Shown in pieces: positions 1 to 8,700 of a stretch of DNA of 64,000 nt. Source of the DNA: Roseomonas haemaphysalidis (GTDB lineage: Bacteria > Pseudomonadota > Alphaproteobacteria > Acetobacterales > Acetobacteraceae); the NCBI RefSeq assembly GCF_017355405.1, contig NZ_CP061177.1, positions 1,471,001 through 1,535,000 of the forward strand, written 5' to 3'. The position numbers were made by a program, and so were the translations under genes. The notes beneath the pieces were generated by a model. That model saw nothing but the letters and a program-made list of their open reading frames with translations. It had not been told where the DNA came from and did no database searches. The first letter of the stretch is position 1; each line of letters starts with the position of its first letter.

Positions 1-307
1 CAATGCCTGCCTTGTGCTGGCCGTGGCGCAGGACGGCGCCAGCGTCACCACCATCGAGGGGCTGGCGGATGGCGGCGCGCTGCACCCCATGCAGCAGGCC
101 TTTATCGACCACGACGGCTTTCAATGCGGCTTCTGCACGCCGGGCCAGATCATGAGCGCGGTCGGGCTGGTGCGGGAAGGCCAGGCGGGCAGCGACCCGG
201 AGCGGGTGCGCGAAGGCATGAGCGGCAACCTGTGCCGTTGCGGCGCCTATGCCGGCATCACCGAGGCGGTGCTGGACGCGCAGGCGAAGATGGAGAAGGC
301 CGCGTGA
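1..307 (+). CDS. paoA: Molybdenum hydroxylase 2Fe-2S subunit (PaoA-like), 5' truncated
   Basis: This is the C-terminal part of the iron-sulfur subunit of a xanthine dehydrogenase/aldehyde oxidoreductase-family enzyme; the reading frame is open back to base 2. The residues before the first possible internal start (NACLVLAVAQDG) are typical of the end of the plant-ferredoxin-like domain. Then come FQCGFCTPGQI and GNLCRCGAY, the Cys motifs that bind the second [2Fe-2S] cluster in this family. The subunit passes electrons between the molybdenum centre and FAD. The stop overlaps the GTG of the next gene by 4 bases, so the two are translationally coupled. Whether it carries a Tat signal, as in E. 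coli PaoA, cannot be seen because the N-terminus lies outside the window. Confidence 0.9.
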   Translation, partial: NACLVLAVAQDGASVTTIEGLADGGALHPMQQAFIDHDGFQCGFCTPGQIMSAVGLVREGQAGSDPERVREGMSGNLCRCGAYAGITEAVLDAQAKMEKAA

Positions 308-1362
308 ACCGCTTTGAATTCCTCCGCCCCGCCACGCTGCCGGAAGCCGTGAACATGGCCAGCGCGCCCGGCGCCGCTTTCCACGCCGGCGGCACCAACC
401 TGCTGGACCTGATGAAGGGCGGCATCATGCGCCCCGACCGGTTGGTGGATGTCAGCCGCCTGCCGGGGCTGGACGGCATCGAGCACGCGGCGGATGGCGG
501 CGTGCGCATCGGCGCGCTGGTGCGCAATGCCGAGCTGGCGCACGACGCGGGCTTCGCGGCACGCTTTCCGGCGGTGGCCGAGGCGCTGTTGTCCGGCGCG
601 TCCGCGCAGCTGCGCAACGCCGCCACGGTGGGCGGCAATCTGCTGCAGCGCACCCGCTGCGGCTATTTCTACGACACCGCCAGCGCCTGCAACAAACGCC
701 AGCCCGGCGCCGGCTGCGACGCGCGCGGCGGCGAGAACCGCCTGCACGCCATCCTGGGCTGGAGCGAGCATTGCATCGCCACGCACCCCTCCGATTTCTG
801 CGTGCCGCTGCTGGCGCTGGGCGCGGTGGTGGAGATCGAGGGGCAGCACGGCCGGCGCGAGGTTCCGCTTGCCGGGTTCCACCTGCTGCCGGGCGAAACG
901 CCCGAGCGTGAAACCGTGCTGGCGCCGGGCGAGCTGGTGGTGGCGGTGCGGCTGCCGGCCGAAGCCGCGCGCTTTGCCGCGCACAGCCGCTACCTGAAGC
1001 TGCGCGAGCGCACCTCCTACGCCTTTGCCGTGGTATCCGCCGCCGCCGCGCTGCGGCTGGAAGGCGGGCGCATCGCGGAAGCGCGCATCGCGCTTGGCGG
1101 CGTGGCGCTGAAGCCCTGGCGCGCCGAGGCCGCCGAGGCGGCGCTGGCCGGCCAGGCGCCGGAGCCCGCCGCCTTCGCCCGCGCGGCGGAACTGGCGCTG
1201 CAAGGCGCCGCGCCGTCCGGCGACAACGGCTTCAAGATCGGGCTGGCGCGGCGCATCGTGGCGCGCGCGCTGGCCCTGGCGGCGGCCGGCACGCCGGACC
1301 GCGTGCCCGCCCTGCCAGCCTCGCCCTTCGCACCCGTTCCGGGAGGCCCGATCCATGTCTGA
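304..1362 (+). CDS. paoB: FAD-binding subunit of PaoABC-like aldehyde oxidoreductase
   Basis: This 352-residue protein is the FAD subunit (CoxM/PaoB family). The N-terminal AGGTNLLDLMKGG and the later NAATVGGNLLQRTRC are FAD-binding motifs. Four cysteines follow in the contexts TRCGYF, ACNKRQPG, AGCDARGG and EHCIATHP. That pattern matches the insert of E. coli PaoB that holds an extra [4Fe-4S] cluster and is absent from ordinary xanthine dehydrogenases. This is the main reason to call the operon PaoABC-like rather than xdh. The GTG start at 304 is chosen because it overlaps the upstream stop and begins a conserved NRFEFLRPA. The 3' end overlaps the next gene by 8 bases. The substrate cannot be read from sequence; aromatic aldehydes are typical of the family. 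Confidence 0.9.
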   Translation: MNRFEFLRPATLPEAVNMASAPGAAFHAGGTNLLDLMKGGIMRPDRLVDVSRLPGLDGIEHAADGGVRIGALVRNAELAHDAGFAARFPAVAEALLSGASAQLRNAATVGGNLLQRTRCGYFYDTASACNKRQPGAGCDARGGENRLHAILGWSEHCIATHPSDFCVPLLALGAVVEIEGQHGRREVPLAGFHLLPGETPERETVLAPGELVVAVRLPAEAARFAAHSRYLKLRERTSYAFAVVSAAAALRLEGGRIAEARIALGGVALKPWRAEAAEAALAGQAPEPAAFARAAELALQGAAPSGDNGFKIGLARRIVARALALAAAGTPDRVPALPASPFAPVPGGPIHV

Positions 1363-3598
1363 CACCGTGCAACACCGCCATGGCTCCAGCATCGGCCAGC
1401 CGCTGACGCGGCGCGACGGGCCGCTCAAGGTCACCGGCCAGGCGACCTTCGCCGCCGACAACCACCCGGACGGCATGCTGTTCGCGGTGCTGGCCGTCAG
1501 CGGCATCGCGCGCGGCCGGGTGGTGGCGATGGACCTCGCCGCCGCCCGCGCGCATCCCGGCGTGGTGGAGGTGATGACGCCGGCCAACCGCCCGCCGCTG
1601 GCCGCCGACCCGGATGGCAAGGACCATCCCTTCATGTTCCGCATGGAGGCGTTGCAGAACGACCGCGTGCGCTACCCCGGCCAGCCCATCGCCGTGGTGA
1701 TCGGCGAAACGCTGGAAGCGGCGACGGAGGGCGCCGCCCTGCTGGCGCCGCGCTACGAGGCCGAGGCCGCGCGCGTCGGGCTGGACGGCGCCGCCGTGTT
1801 CACGCCGCAATCCGTCGGCGTCGGCAACCCCGCCGCCGTGCAGCACGGCGACGTCGAGGCCGGGCTGGCGGCGGCGGAGCACCGCATCGAGGCGACCTAC
1901 GAGACGCCGGCGCAGTACCACAATCCGATGGAGCCGCACGGCATCGTCGCGGCCTGGGACGGCGACCGGCTGTCGCTCGACACGCCCAGCCAGGGCATGG
2001 CCATCGCGCAGGGGCGCTTCGCGCAGCTCTTCGGCATCCGCCCCGAGGATATCGAGATCCGCAGCCCCTTCCTCGGCGGCGGCTTCGGCTCCAAGGGCCT
2101 GCCGAACGGGCCGCAGGTGCTGGGCATCCTGGCGGCCAAGCTGGTGGGGCGGCCGGTGAAGCTGGTGCTGCGCCGCGAGCAGATGTACGGCCCGGTCGGC
2201 CACCGCGCGCCGACGCGCCAAACCATCCGCATGGGCACGGACGCGGCGGGTGGCTTCACCGCCATCAGCAACCACACCCGCACCGCGACCAGCACCTTCG
2301 ACGACTTCCTCGAGCCCGCCGCGGATGTCGCGCACACGCTGTATGCGACGCCGGCGCTGAGCACCAGCCACGACGCCGTGCGGCTGGACACCGGCACGCC
2401 CCTGTTCATGCGCGCGCCGGGCGAGGCCACCGGCTCCATCGCCCTGGAAAGCGCGATGGACGAGATGGCCGAGGCCTGCGGCATGGACCCGCTGGAGTTC
2501 CGCCTGCGGAACTACGCCGAGGTGGAGCCGGCATCCGGCAAGCCCTTCTCCTCCAAGGCGCTGCGCGAATGCTACGCGCAGGGCGCCGCGCGCTTCGGCT
2601 GGGCCGGGCGCCCGCTGAAGCCGCGGCAGATGCGCGATGAATCCGGCCTGCTGGTCGGCTGGGGCATGGGCACCGCCACCTTTCCGGCGCTGATGTTCGC
2701 CGGCAACGCCCGCGCGGTGCTGCGGGCCGATGGCGGCGGCATCGTGCAGACCGGCGCGCACGACATGGGGCAGGGCGCCTGGACCGCGCTGGCCCAGGTG
2801 GCGGCCGACGGCCTCGGCCTGCCGATCGAGCGCATCGACTTCCAGTCCGGCCATTCGGGCCTGCCGGATGCCGGCATCGCCGGCGGCTCGGCGCACATGG
2901 CCACGGTTTCCACCGCCATCCACCATGCGGGCGGCGCGGTGATCGAGAAGCTGGCGGCACTGGCCTTCGGTGACCAGCGCTCGCCGTTGTTCGGCGCGGG
3001 CAATGCCGGCGTGGTGGCACGAAACGGCCGCCTGCACCGCCGCGACGACGAATCCCGCAGCGAAAGCTACGCCGAGATCCTGGGCCGCGCCGGGTTGCAG
3101 GAGATCGAGGCCAACGGCACCGGCGCGCCGGACCCCGCGGCGCAGGGCAACTTCGCCATGCATTCACACGGCGCGGTGTTCGTGGAAGTGAAGGTGGACC
3201 CCGAGTTCGGCCAGGTGCGCGCCACGCGCGTGGTCGGCGCCTTCGCGGCCGGGCGGGTGATCAACCCGCGCATGGTGCAAAGCCAGTACTTCGGCGGCAT
3301 GATCTGGGGCGTCTCTTTCGCGCTGCACGAGCACGCGGTGACCGACCGCCGATCGGGCCGCATCATGAACGCCAACCTCGCCGAGTACCACCTGCCCGTG
3401 AATGCCGACGTGCCTTCGCTGGAAGCCATCCTGGTGGAGGAACACGACCCGCACATCAATCCGCTGGGCATCAAGGGCGTGGGCGAGATCGCCATCACCG
3501 GCACGGCGGGCGCGGTGGCGAACGCGGTGTGGCACGCGACGGGGGTGCGGGTGCGGCATTTCCCGATCGCGCTGGAAAGTCTGATGAGCGTGGATTGA
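1355..3598 (+). CDS. paoC: Molybdenum cofactor-binding subunit of PaoABC-like aldehyde oxidoreductase
   Basis: The 747-residue catalytic subunit is close in length to E. coli PaoC (about 732). It shows the family landmarks: an N-terminal aldehyde oxidase a/b-hammerhead region (QPLTRRDGPLKVTGQATF), the cofactor-binding GGGFGSKG near residue 245, TGAHDMGQGAWTALAQ in the second molybdopterin region, and the C-terminal KGVGEIAITGTAGA. The Glu in GVGE is the proposed catalytic base. It completes a three-gene operon with overlapping ends. No chaperone gene (XdhC/PaoD) follows; the next gene is convergent. The enzyme is expected to hydroxylate aldehydes to acids using water-derived oxygen. Confidence 0.9.
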   Translation: MSDTVQHRHGSSIGQPLTRRDGPLKVTGQATFAADNHPDGMLFAVLAVSGIARGRVVAMDLAAARAHPGVVEVMTPANRPPLAADPDGKDHPFMFRMEALQNDRVRYPGQPIAVVIGETLEAATEGAALLAPRYEAEAARVGLDGAAVFTPQSVGVGNPAAVQHGDVEAGLAAAEHRIEATYETPAQYHNPMEPHGIVAAWDGDRLSLDTPSQGMAIAQGRFAQLFGIRPEDIEIRSPFLGGGFGSKGLPNGPQVLGILAAKLVGRPVKLVLRREQMYGPVGHRAPTRQTIRMGTDAAGGFTAISNHTRTATSTFDDFLEPAADVAHTLYATPALSTSHDAVRLDTGTPLFMRAPGEATGSIALESAMDEMAEACGMDPLEFRLRNYAEVEPASGKPFSSKALRECYAQGAARFGWAGRPLKPRQMRDESGLLVGWGMGTATFPALMFAGNARAVLRADGGGIVQTGAHDMGQGAWTALAQVAADGLGLPIERIDFQSGHSGLPDAGIAGGSAHMATVSTAIHHAGGAVIEKLAALAFGDQRSPLFGAGNAGVVARNGRLHRRDDESRSESYAEILGRAGLQEIEANGTGAPDPAAQGNFAMHSHGAVFVEVKVDPEFGQVRATRVVGAFAAGRVINPRMVQSQYFGGMIWGVSFALHEHAVTDRRSGRIMNANLAEYHLPVNADVPSLEAILVEEHDPHINPLGIKGVGEIAITGTAGAVANAVWHATGVRVRHFPIALESLMSVD

Positions 3599-3645
3599 GA
3601 AGGGCGCTGCCCCTTTCATGCTTTCCCCGCCAGGGGATTGAATTC

Positions 3646-3677
3646 CCTGGACCCCTTTTATCCAAAGGGGGACCAGG
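3646..3677. terminator. Stem-loop between convergent paoC and pbpC
   Basis: The arms CCTGGACCCCTTTT (3646-3659) and AAAGGGGGACCAGG (3664-3677) pair over 14 positions with one A-A mismatch and one G-T wobble, around a short loop of about four bases. A T-rich stretch follows on the plus strand. It sits between two convergent stop codons, which fits a bidirectional terminator. Confidence 0.55.
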
Positions 3678-3763
3678 ATTTCCTTTTGAAAGATCTTGCT
3701 GCCGGCGATGAAGTCGGAAACATCCCGTCGGCCTGGAAGCAAACAGGCGGGGGTGCAGGGGCT

Positions 3764-5740
3764 TCAATCCCCTGCCGGGGGAGTTTGCGGGGGCGGCGTC
3801 CCTGCAAAGGCCACAGGCGCCACCCGCACCGGCACCGTCGCGCTCGCTCCATCCGCGTCCAGCACCGTGACGCGGTAGTGCCCGGGCCCGTCCGGCCGCC
3901 AGTCGGCGTCACGCCGTGCCAGGGTGCTGGCGAGCGGCGCGCCGTCCACCAGAAAGGTCAGCGGCCGCCGCCCGCCGGCGGCGCGCAGCATGACGGGGCC
4001 GTCGGTGATCTCCACTCCGGCCGGGGGAAACACGAGGCGCAGGCGGTCGGACAGGTTGCGCGCCGTGGCCGTGGCGGGCGTGCGGGGCGCGTCCGGGCGC
4101 GGGGCGGCGGGCAGCAGGGCGAAGCTGCGGGCCAGCAGCGGCAGGGCCAGGGCGGTGCCGGTGGCGCCGCCGGTCGCGGCCACCATGGGCGTGCCGTCCG
4201 GCCTCCCCACCCACACCCCCACCGCGTGGCGGCCGTCGAAGCCCAGCGCCCAGCCGTCCCGCCCGCCCCAGGAGGTGCCGGTCTTCCAGGCCACGCCCGC
4301 CGGCCCGCCGCCGGGAAAGGGGCGGGTCAGGATGGCGGCCACCTGCGCCGCGGCGCGGGGCTGCACCACGGGCCGGCCATCGGCGGCGCGCCCGCCGTCG
4401 GCCAGGGCGGCGTAAAGCCCGGTCATCTCGCGCAGCGTCACGCCCACGCCGCCGAGCGCCAGCGGCAAGGTGGCCTCGGCGCCCGGCGGCAGGCGCGGCA
4501 GCACGCCGGCGCGCTTCATGGCGGAGGCGAGTTGCAGCGGCCCCAGCCGGTCCAGCAAGGCCACGGCGGGCAGGTTCAGCGAGCGGCGCAGGGCGTCGGC
4601 GGCGGTCACACGGCCGGTGAAGCCGTGGTCGAAGTTTTCCGGCGCGTAGCCACCGAAGCGGCGGGGCATGTCGTCCAGCAGCGTGTCCGGCCGTGCCTGC
4701 CCGTCCTCGAAGGCCAGCGCGTAGAGCAGCGGCTTCAGCGCCGAGCCGGGCGAGCGGATGGCCAGCGTCAGGTCCAGCGCGCCGGCCCGCGCTTCCTCGC
4801 CCCAGGCGCCGCCGGACAGCGCGCGGATGTCGCGCGTGCGCAGGTCCAGCACCACGGCGGCGGTGGACACGCGCGCCGGCAGGCTGGCGCGGGCTTCCGC
4901 CAGCATCGCTTCCAGCGCCTGTTGCAGCGGCGCGTCCAACGTGGTGCGAAACAGGCCCGCCCGTGCCACCTGCCGCGCGTAATGCGGCGCCAGCGCCGGC
5001 ATGGCGTGGCGCGCGGCGGGAACGGCGGCGGCGACGTCGCGGTCCGCCTGCGTCACGCCGGTGGCGCGGGCGGCGCGCACGCGCAGCAGGGCGTCGCGCG
5101 CGGCAAGCGCGGCGGCGGGGTGGCGGTCGGGGCGCAGCGCTTCCGGCCGGCGGGGAATGGCGACCAGCAGGGCGGATTCGGCCGGGTGCAGCGCGCGGGC
5201 CTCGCGCCCGAACCAGGCCAGCGCCCCGGCCCGCACGCCTTCGATGTTGCCACCCATGGGCGCCAGCGTCAGCCACACTTCCAGCACCCCCCGCTTGCCG
5301 AGGCGCGCTTCCAGCTGCACCGCGCGCGCCATCTCGACCAGCTTGGAGCGCAGGGTGCGCGGCCGGGGCTCCAGCAGCCGCGCCGCCTGCATGGACAGGG
5401 TGGAGCCGCCGGACACCACGCGCCCCGCCCGCAGCCACTGCGCGGCGGCGCGGGCCAGGGCCAGCGGGTCGATGCCGGGGTGCCGCCAGAAGCGCGCGTC
5501 CTCCGCCGCCACGAGCTGCGCCAGCAGGTGCGGCGGCACGTCCTCCGGGGCGGTCGGCAGGCGCCACACGCCGCCGGGGGCGGGCAGGGCGGCCAGCGGG
5601 CGGGCGGCCCGGTCCTCCACCAGCACGGCGTTGCGGGCCATGCGGGACAGGTCCGGCGGAAAGGCCCGGTCCAGCGCCAGGGCGCCCGCCGGGACTGCCG
5701 CCAGCAGCAGCAGCCCGGCAAGCAGCCGGCGGTGCCTCAT
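3764..5740 (-). CDS. pbpC: Penicillin-binding protein 1C
   Basis: This is a bifunctional class A penicillin-binding protein of the PBP1C type, 658 residues (E. coli 1C is about 770). An N-terminal hydrophobic segment (residues about 6-23) anchors it in the inner membrane. The GT51 glycosyltransferase domain has VAAEDARFWRHPGID with the catalytic Glu near residue 80, then GGSTLSMQAARLL. The transpeptidase has SALK (Ser333), SLN (387-389) and KTGTSWGGRD (486 on). The final ~90 residues match the C-terminal module seen in PBP1C proteins. It starts with an ATGA overlap on the upstream alpha-2-macroglobulin gene, a pairing known in many bacteria. The overlap indicates translational coupling. Nothing appears to be missing. 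Confidence 0.95.
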   Translation of the reverse strand: MRHRRLLAGLLLLAAVPAGALALDRAFPPDLSRMARNAVLVEDRAARPLAALPAPGGVWRLPTAPEDVPPHLLAQLVAAEDARFWRHPGIDPLALARAAAQWLRAGRVVSGGSTLSMQAARLLEPRPRTLRSKLVEMARAVQLEARLGKRGVLEVWLTLAPMGGNIEGVRAGALAWFGREARALHPAESALLVAIPRRPEALRPDRHPAAALAARDALLRVRAARATGVTQADRDVAAAVPAARHAMPALAPHYARQVARAGLFRTTLDAPLQQALEAMLAEARASLPARVSTAAVVLDLRTRDIRALSGGAWGEEARAGALDLTLAIRSPGSALKPLLYALAFEDGQARPDTLLDDMPRRFGGYAPENFDHGFTGRVTAADALRRSLNLPAVALLDRLGPLQLASAMKRAGVLPRLPPGAEATLPLALGGVGVTLREMTGLYAALADGGRAADGRPVVQPRAAAQVAAILTRPFPGGGPAGVAWKTGTSWGGRDGWALGFDGRHAVGVWVGRPDGTPMVAATGGATGTALALPLLARSFALLPAAPRPDAPRTPATATARNLSDRLRLVFPPAGVEITDGPVMLRAAGGRRPLTFLVDGAPLASTLARRDADWRPDGPGHYRVTVLDADGASATVPVRVAPVAFAGTPPPQTPPAGD

Positions 5741-8700
5741 TCCACCGGCTGCACGTCGATGCGCCCGCTGTTCTGCCGGGCGAACACGGCGGGGCGGTAC
5801 ATGTCCCGCGCCTCGGCGCCCGGCAGCTCGAAGCGCCCCGGCGTCACGGCGCGCAGCACCACGGCGAAGCGGCCGGCGGGGCGGCTGGCGGTCAGCTCGG
5901 TGGCCAGGGCGAAGCGGTCGTCCAGTGCGGCGGTGGTGTCGGGCTCCGTCAGCTCACCCAGGAAGTCCATGCCGGGCACGGTGCCGGAAGGCAGGCGGCT
6001 GGCGACCTCCCACCCCGCCGGCAGGCCCTGCTGCACCAGGGTGCGGTGGCTGTCGCCGTCCTCGGCGCGGGCTTCCAGCAGCAGGATGAAGCGGGTGTTC
6101 TGCCGCAAGGCGTCCAGGTTCAGGTCGCTGCCATCCATGGCCAGAAAGCGGCGCGACACGCGCAGGCCGGCGCGCGCCGCCGGCAGCGGCTGCGCCGGCA
6201 GGCCGGTCACGGACACGGACTGGATGGTAGCGCGGTCGCCCGCGTTGCGTGCCGTCACGGCGCCGCCGGGGGTGGCGCTGACCACGGGCGCGGCCGGCAG
6301 CGCGCTGCCGTCCAGCGCGATGCGCACGGGCTGCGCCCCCTGGCCCAGGCTGGCGGCCAGCAGCACCGCCCAGGCCTGTTCCTGGGTGGAGGTGGTGTCG
6401 GGCGACAGCTCGCGCGCGCCGGGCAGGCGGCCAAGCTGCGCCGCCAGGCGGTCGGGCAGCAGGCGGCTTTCGCGCAGTAGCAGGGTCACGGCCAGGGTGT
6501 CGCGCGCGGCGCTGCCGTAGTCGTGGAACCAGAAGCGGCGGGTGCCGGCTTCCAGCGCGGCGCGAAAGGCGGCCTCGGCGCGCGGCGCGTCGCCCATGCG
6601 GGCCAGGGCGGCACCAAGCTGGGCGCGGGCCAACGGCGTCGGCAGCGCGTCCAGCTGCTCGGCCAGCCGGCGGGTGGCGCCGGGCAGGGGGCGGCCGGCC
6701 AGCGCCAGGGCGTGCAGGCGATAGGCCTGGTCGGCCAGCTCCTCCGGCGTGGTGGGGGACACGTCGTCGGCATCGCGCGCCAGCGCCACCAGGGCGGCGT
6801 TCAACGCACCTTCCGGCACGGTGGCGCCGCTGTCGCGGGCGCGCGCCAGGGCTTCCACCGCATAGGCGCTGATCCAGGGGCTGGCCTCGTTCTGCGCGCT
6901 CCACATGCCGAACAGCCCGTCGAAGCGCTGCTTGTCCAGCAACGAGGCGATGGCGGAGCCTAACTGCTGCTCGCGCTGCGGCAGGCCGGAAGCGGTGGCC
7001 AGCGCCAGCACCTTGGTGGCCGATTGCTCGGCGCACCACAGCGGGAATTCCAGCGCCGCGCGCATCAGCGCGTCGGCGTCGTAGCGCACTGGCTGGCCCC
7101 AGGTGGCGCGCACCACGGTGCTGCCGGGCACGAAGCGGGAAAGGTCCGGCGCGATGCGCGCCTCGGCGCCCGGCGCCAGCTCGGTGACCGCCACCTCCGT
7201 GACGCGGGGGCGGGAGGAACGGATGGTGATGCGGCTTTCGCGGTCGGCGCGGAAGCCGCCGGGGCCGGTGACGGCCAGCCGCACCACGCCCTCGCCCGCG
7301 CCGGTGGCGCGCAGGGTGGCGAAGGGCTGGGCGCGGGCGCCGGTGGCCAGCGTCGCCGCCAGCCGCGCGGGGCCATCCAGTGCCAGCGGGCCTTCCAGCG
7401 TGATGGTCGCCGCGACCTCGCCCTGCGGCAGCTCGATGTTGTGCAGCAGCAGGGGCAGGCGGGCCGTGTCGCCCGGCGCCAGGAAGCGCGGCAGCATGGC
7501 CTCCGCCACCACCGGGTCGCGCACCGTCACGGCGCGGGAAGCGCCGCCGACACGCTCGCCCGACCAGGCGACCACCATCAGCCGCAGCTCGCCCGCGAAG
7601 TCCGGCAGGTCCAGCGGCACGCGGGCCACGCCGTCCGCGCCGGCCTCGACGATGCCCGAGAACAGCGAGACGACGCGCTGCGGCGGCTGCACGGCGTCGC
7701 CCGCATCCATGTCGCCGCCCTGCCGCAGCGCCGCCAGCTCACCCTCCGGCGGCGGGATCAGCCGGCCGTAGTCGTCGCGGATGTCGGTGCCGAGGCGGCG
7801 GCGGCCGAGGAAATGCGCCACGGGGTCAGGGCTGGGGAAGGCGGTGATGCGCAGCACGCCCTCGTCCACGGCGGCCAGCGTCAGCCGCGCGGGGCCGGCG
7901 CTGTTGCCGATGCGCACGGGCACCTCCACCCGCTGGCGCGGACGCAGCAGGTCCGGCGTCTCGATCGCGACGGCCAGCCGGCGCGGCGCCGGGTCCAGCG
8001 CCACCCAGGCGAGGCCCAGCGCGCGGCGCGGCTGCCCCTCGGCGGCGGCGCCGGGGCGGAACAGCGTCACGGCGACATAGGCGCCCGGGCCCCAGGCGGC
8101 ATCGACGGGAACGGTGACTTCGCCGCCGCCGGCCGCGATGTCGGCTTCCTGCACGGATACCAGCCGGTCGGTCAGCACGGCGATGCTGGCGCGGCCGGCG
8201 AAGGGCGGGTTGATGCGGATGCGCGCGGTGGCGCCCGGCGCATAGGCGCGCTGGTCGGCCGAGACATCCACCTTGTCCGGCACTTCCGCGCTGTCCGAGC
8301 CGACCCAGCCGGAGCGGAAGCGGATGGCGGCGATGGCCAGGCCGCCCGGCTGCGTCACCTCCAGCCGGTAGCGGCCAAAGGGCAGGGCGCGCGCGAAGCG
8401 GGCGGGCGTGCCGGGGGCGGTGGTCAGCGTCGCGGTATCCACCGGCTCGTCGCGCCACACGGTCTGGTAGCGCGCCACGCTACCGCGCGTGACGATGCGC
8501 CATTCCGGCCGTTCGCGCACCAGCTTGGCGGCCAGCCGGCCACCCAGCGCGGCGCCGTTGGGCGACACCAGCGCGACATCAAAGGCGGCCTCGGCATTGG
8601 CGTCCACGCTGCCGCCGTCAAAGGCGGGGCGGATGGCGACAAAGGGGTTGGCGCCGCGCACCGGCAACTCCACCCGCGCCGTGCTGCCGCGCCCGTTGGG

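Noticed and set aside
3638..6520. A 960-codon frame antisense to pbpC
   Set aside because: Composition is Arg/Gly/Gln-rich with no recognisable fold; pbpC has all catalytic motifs on the other strand.
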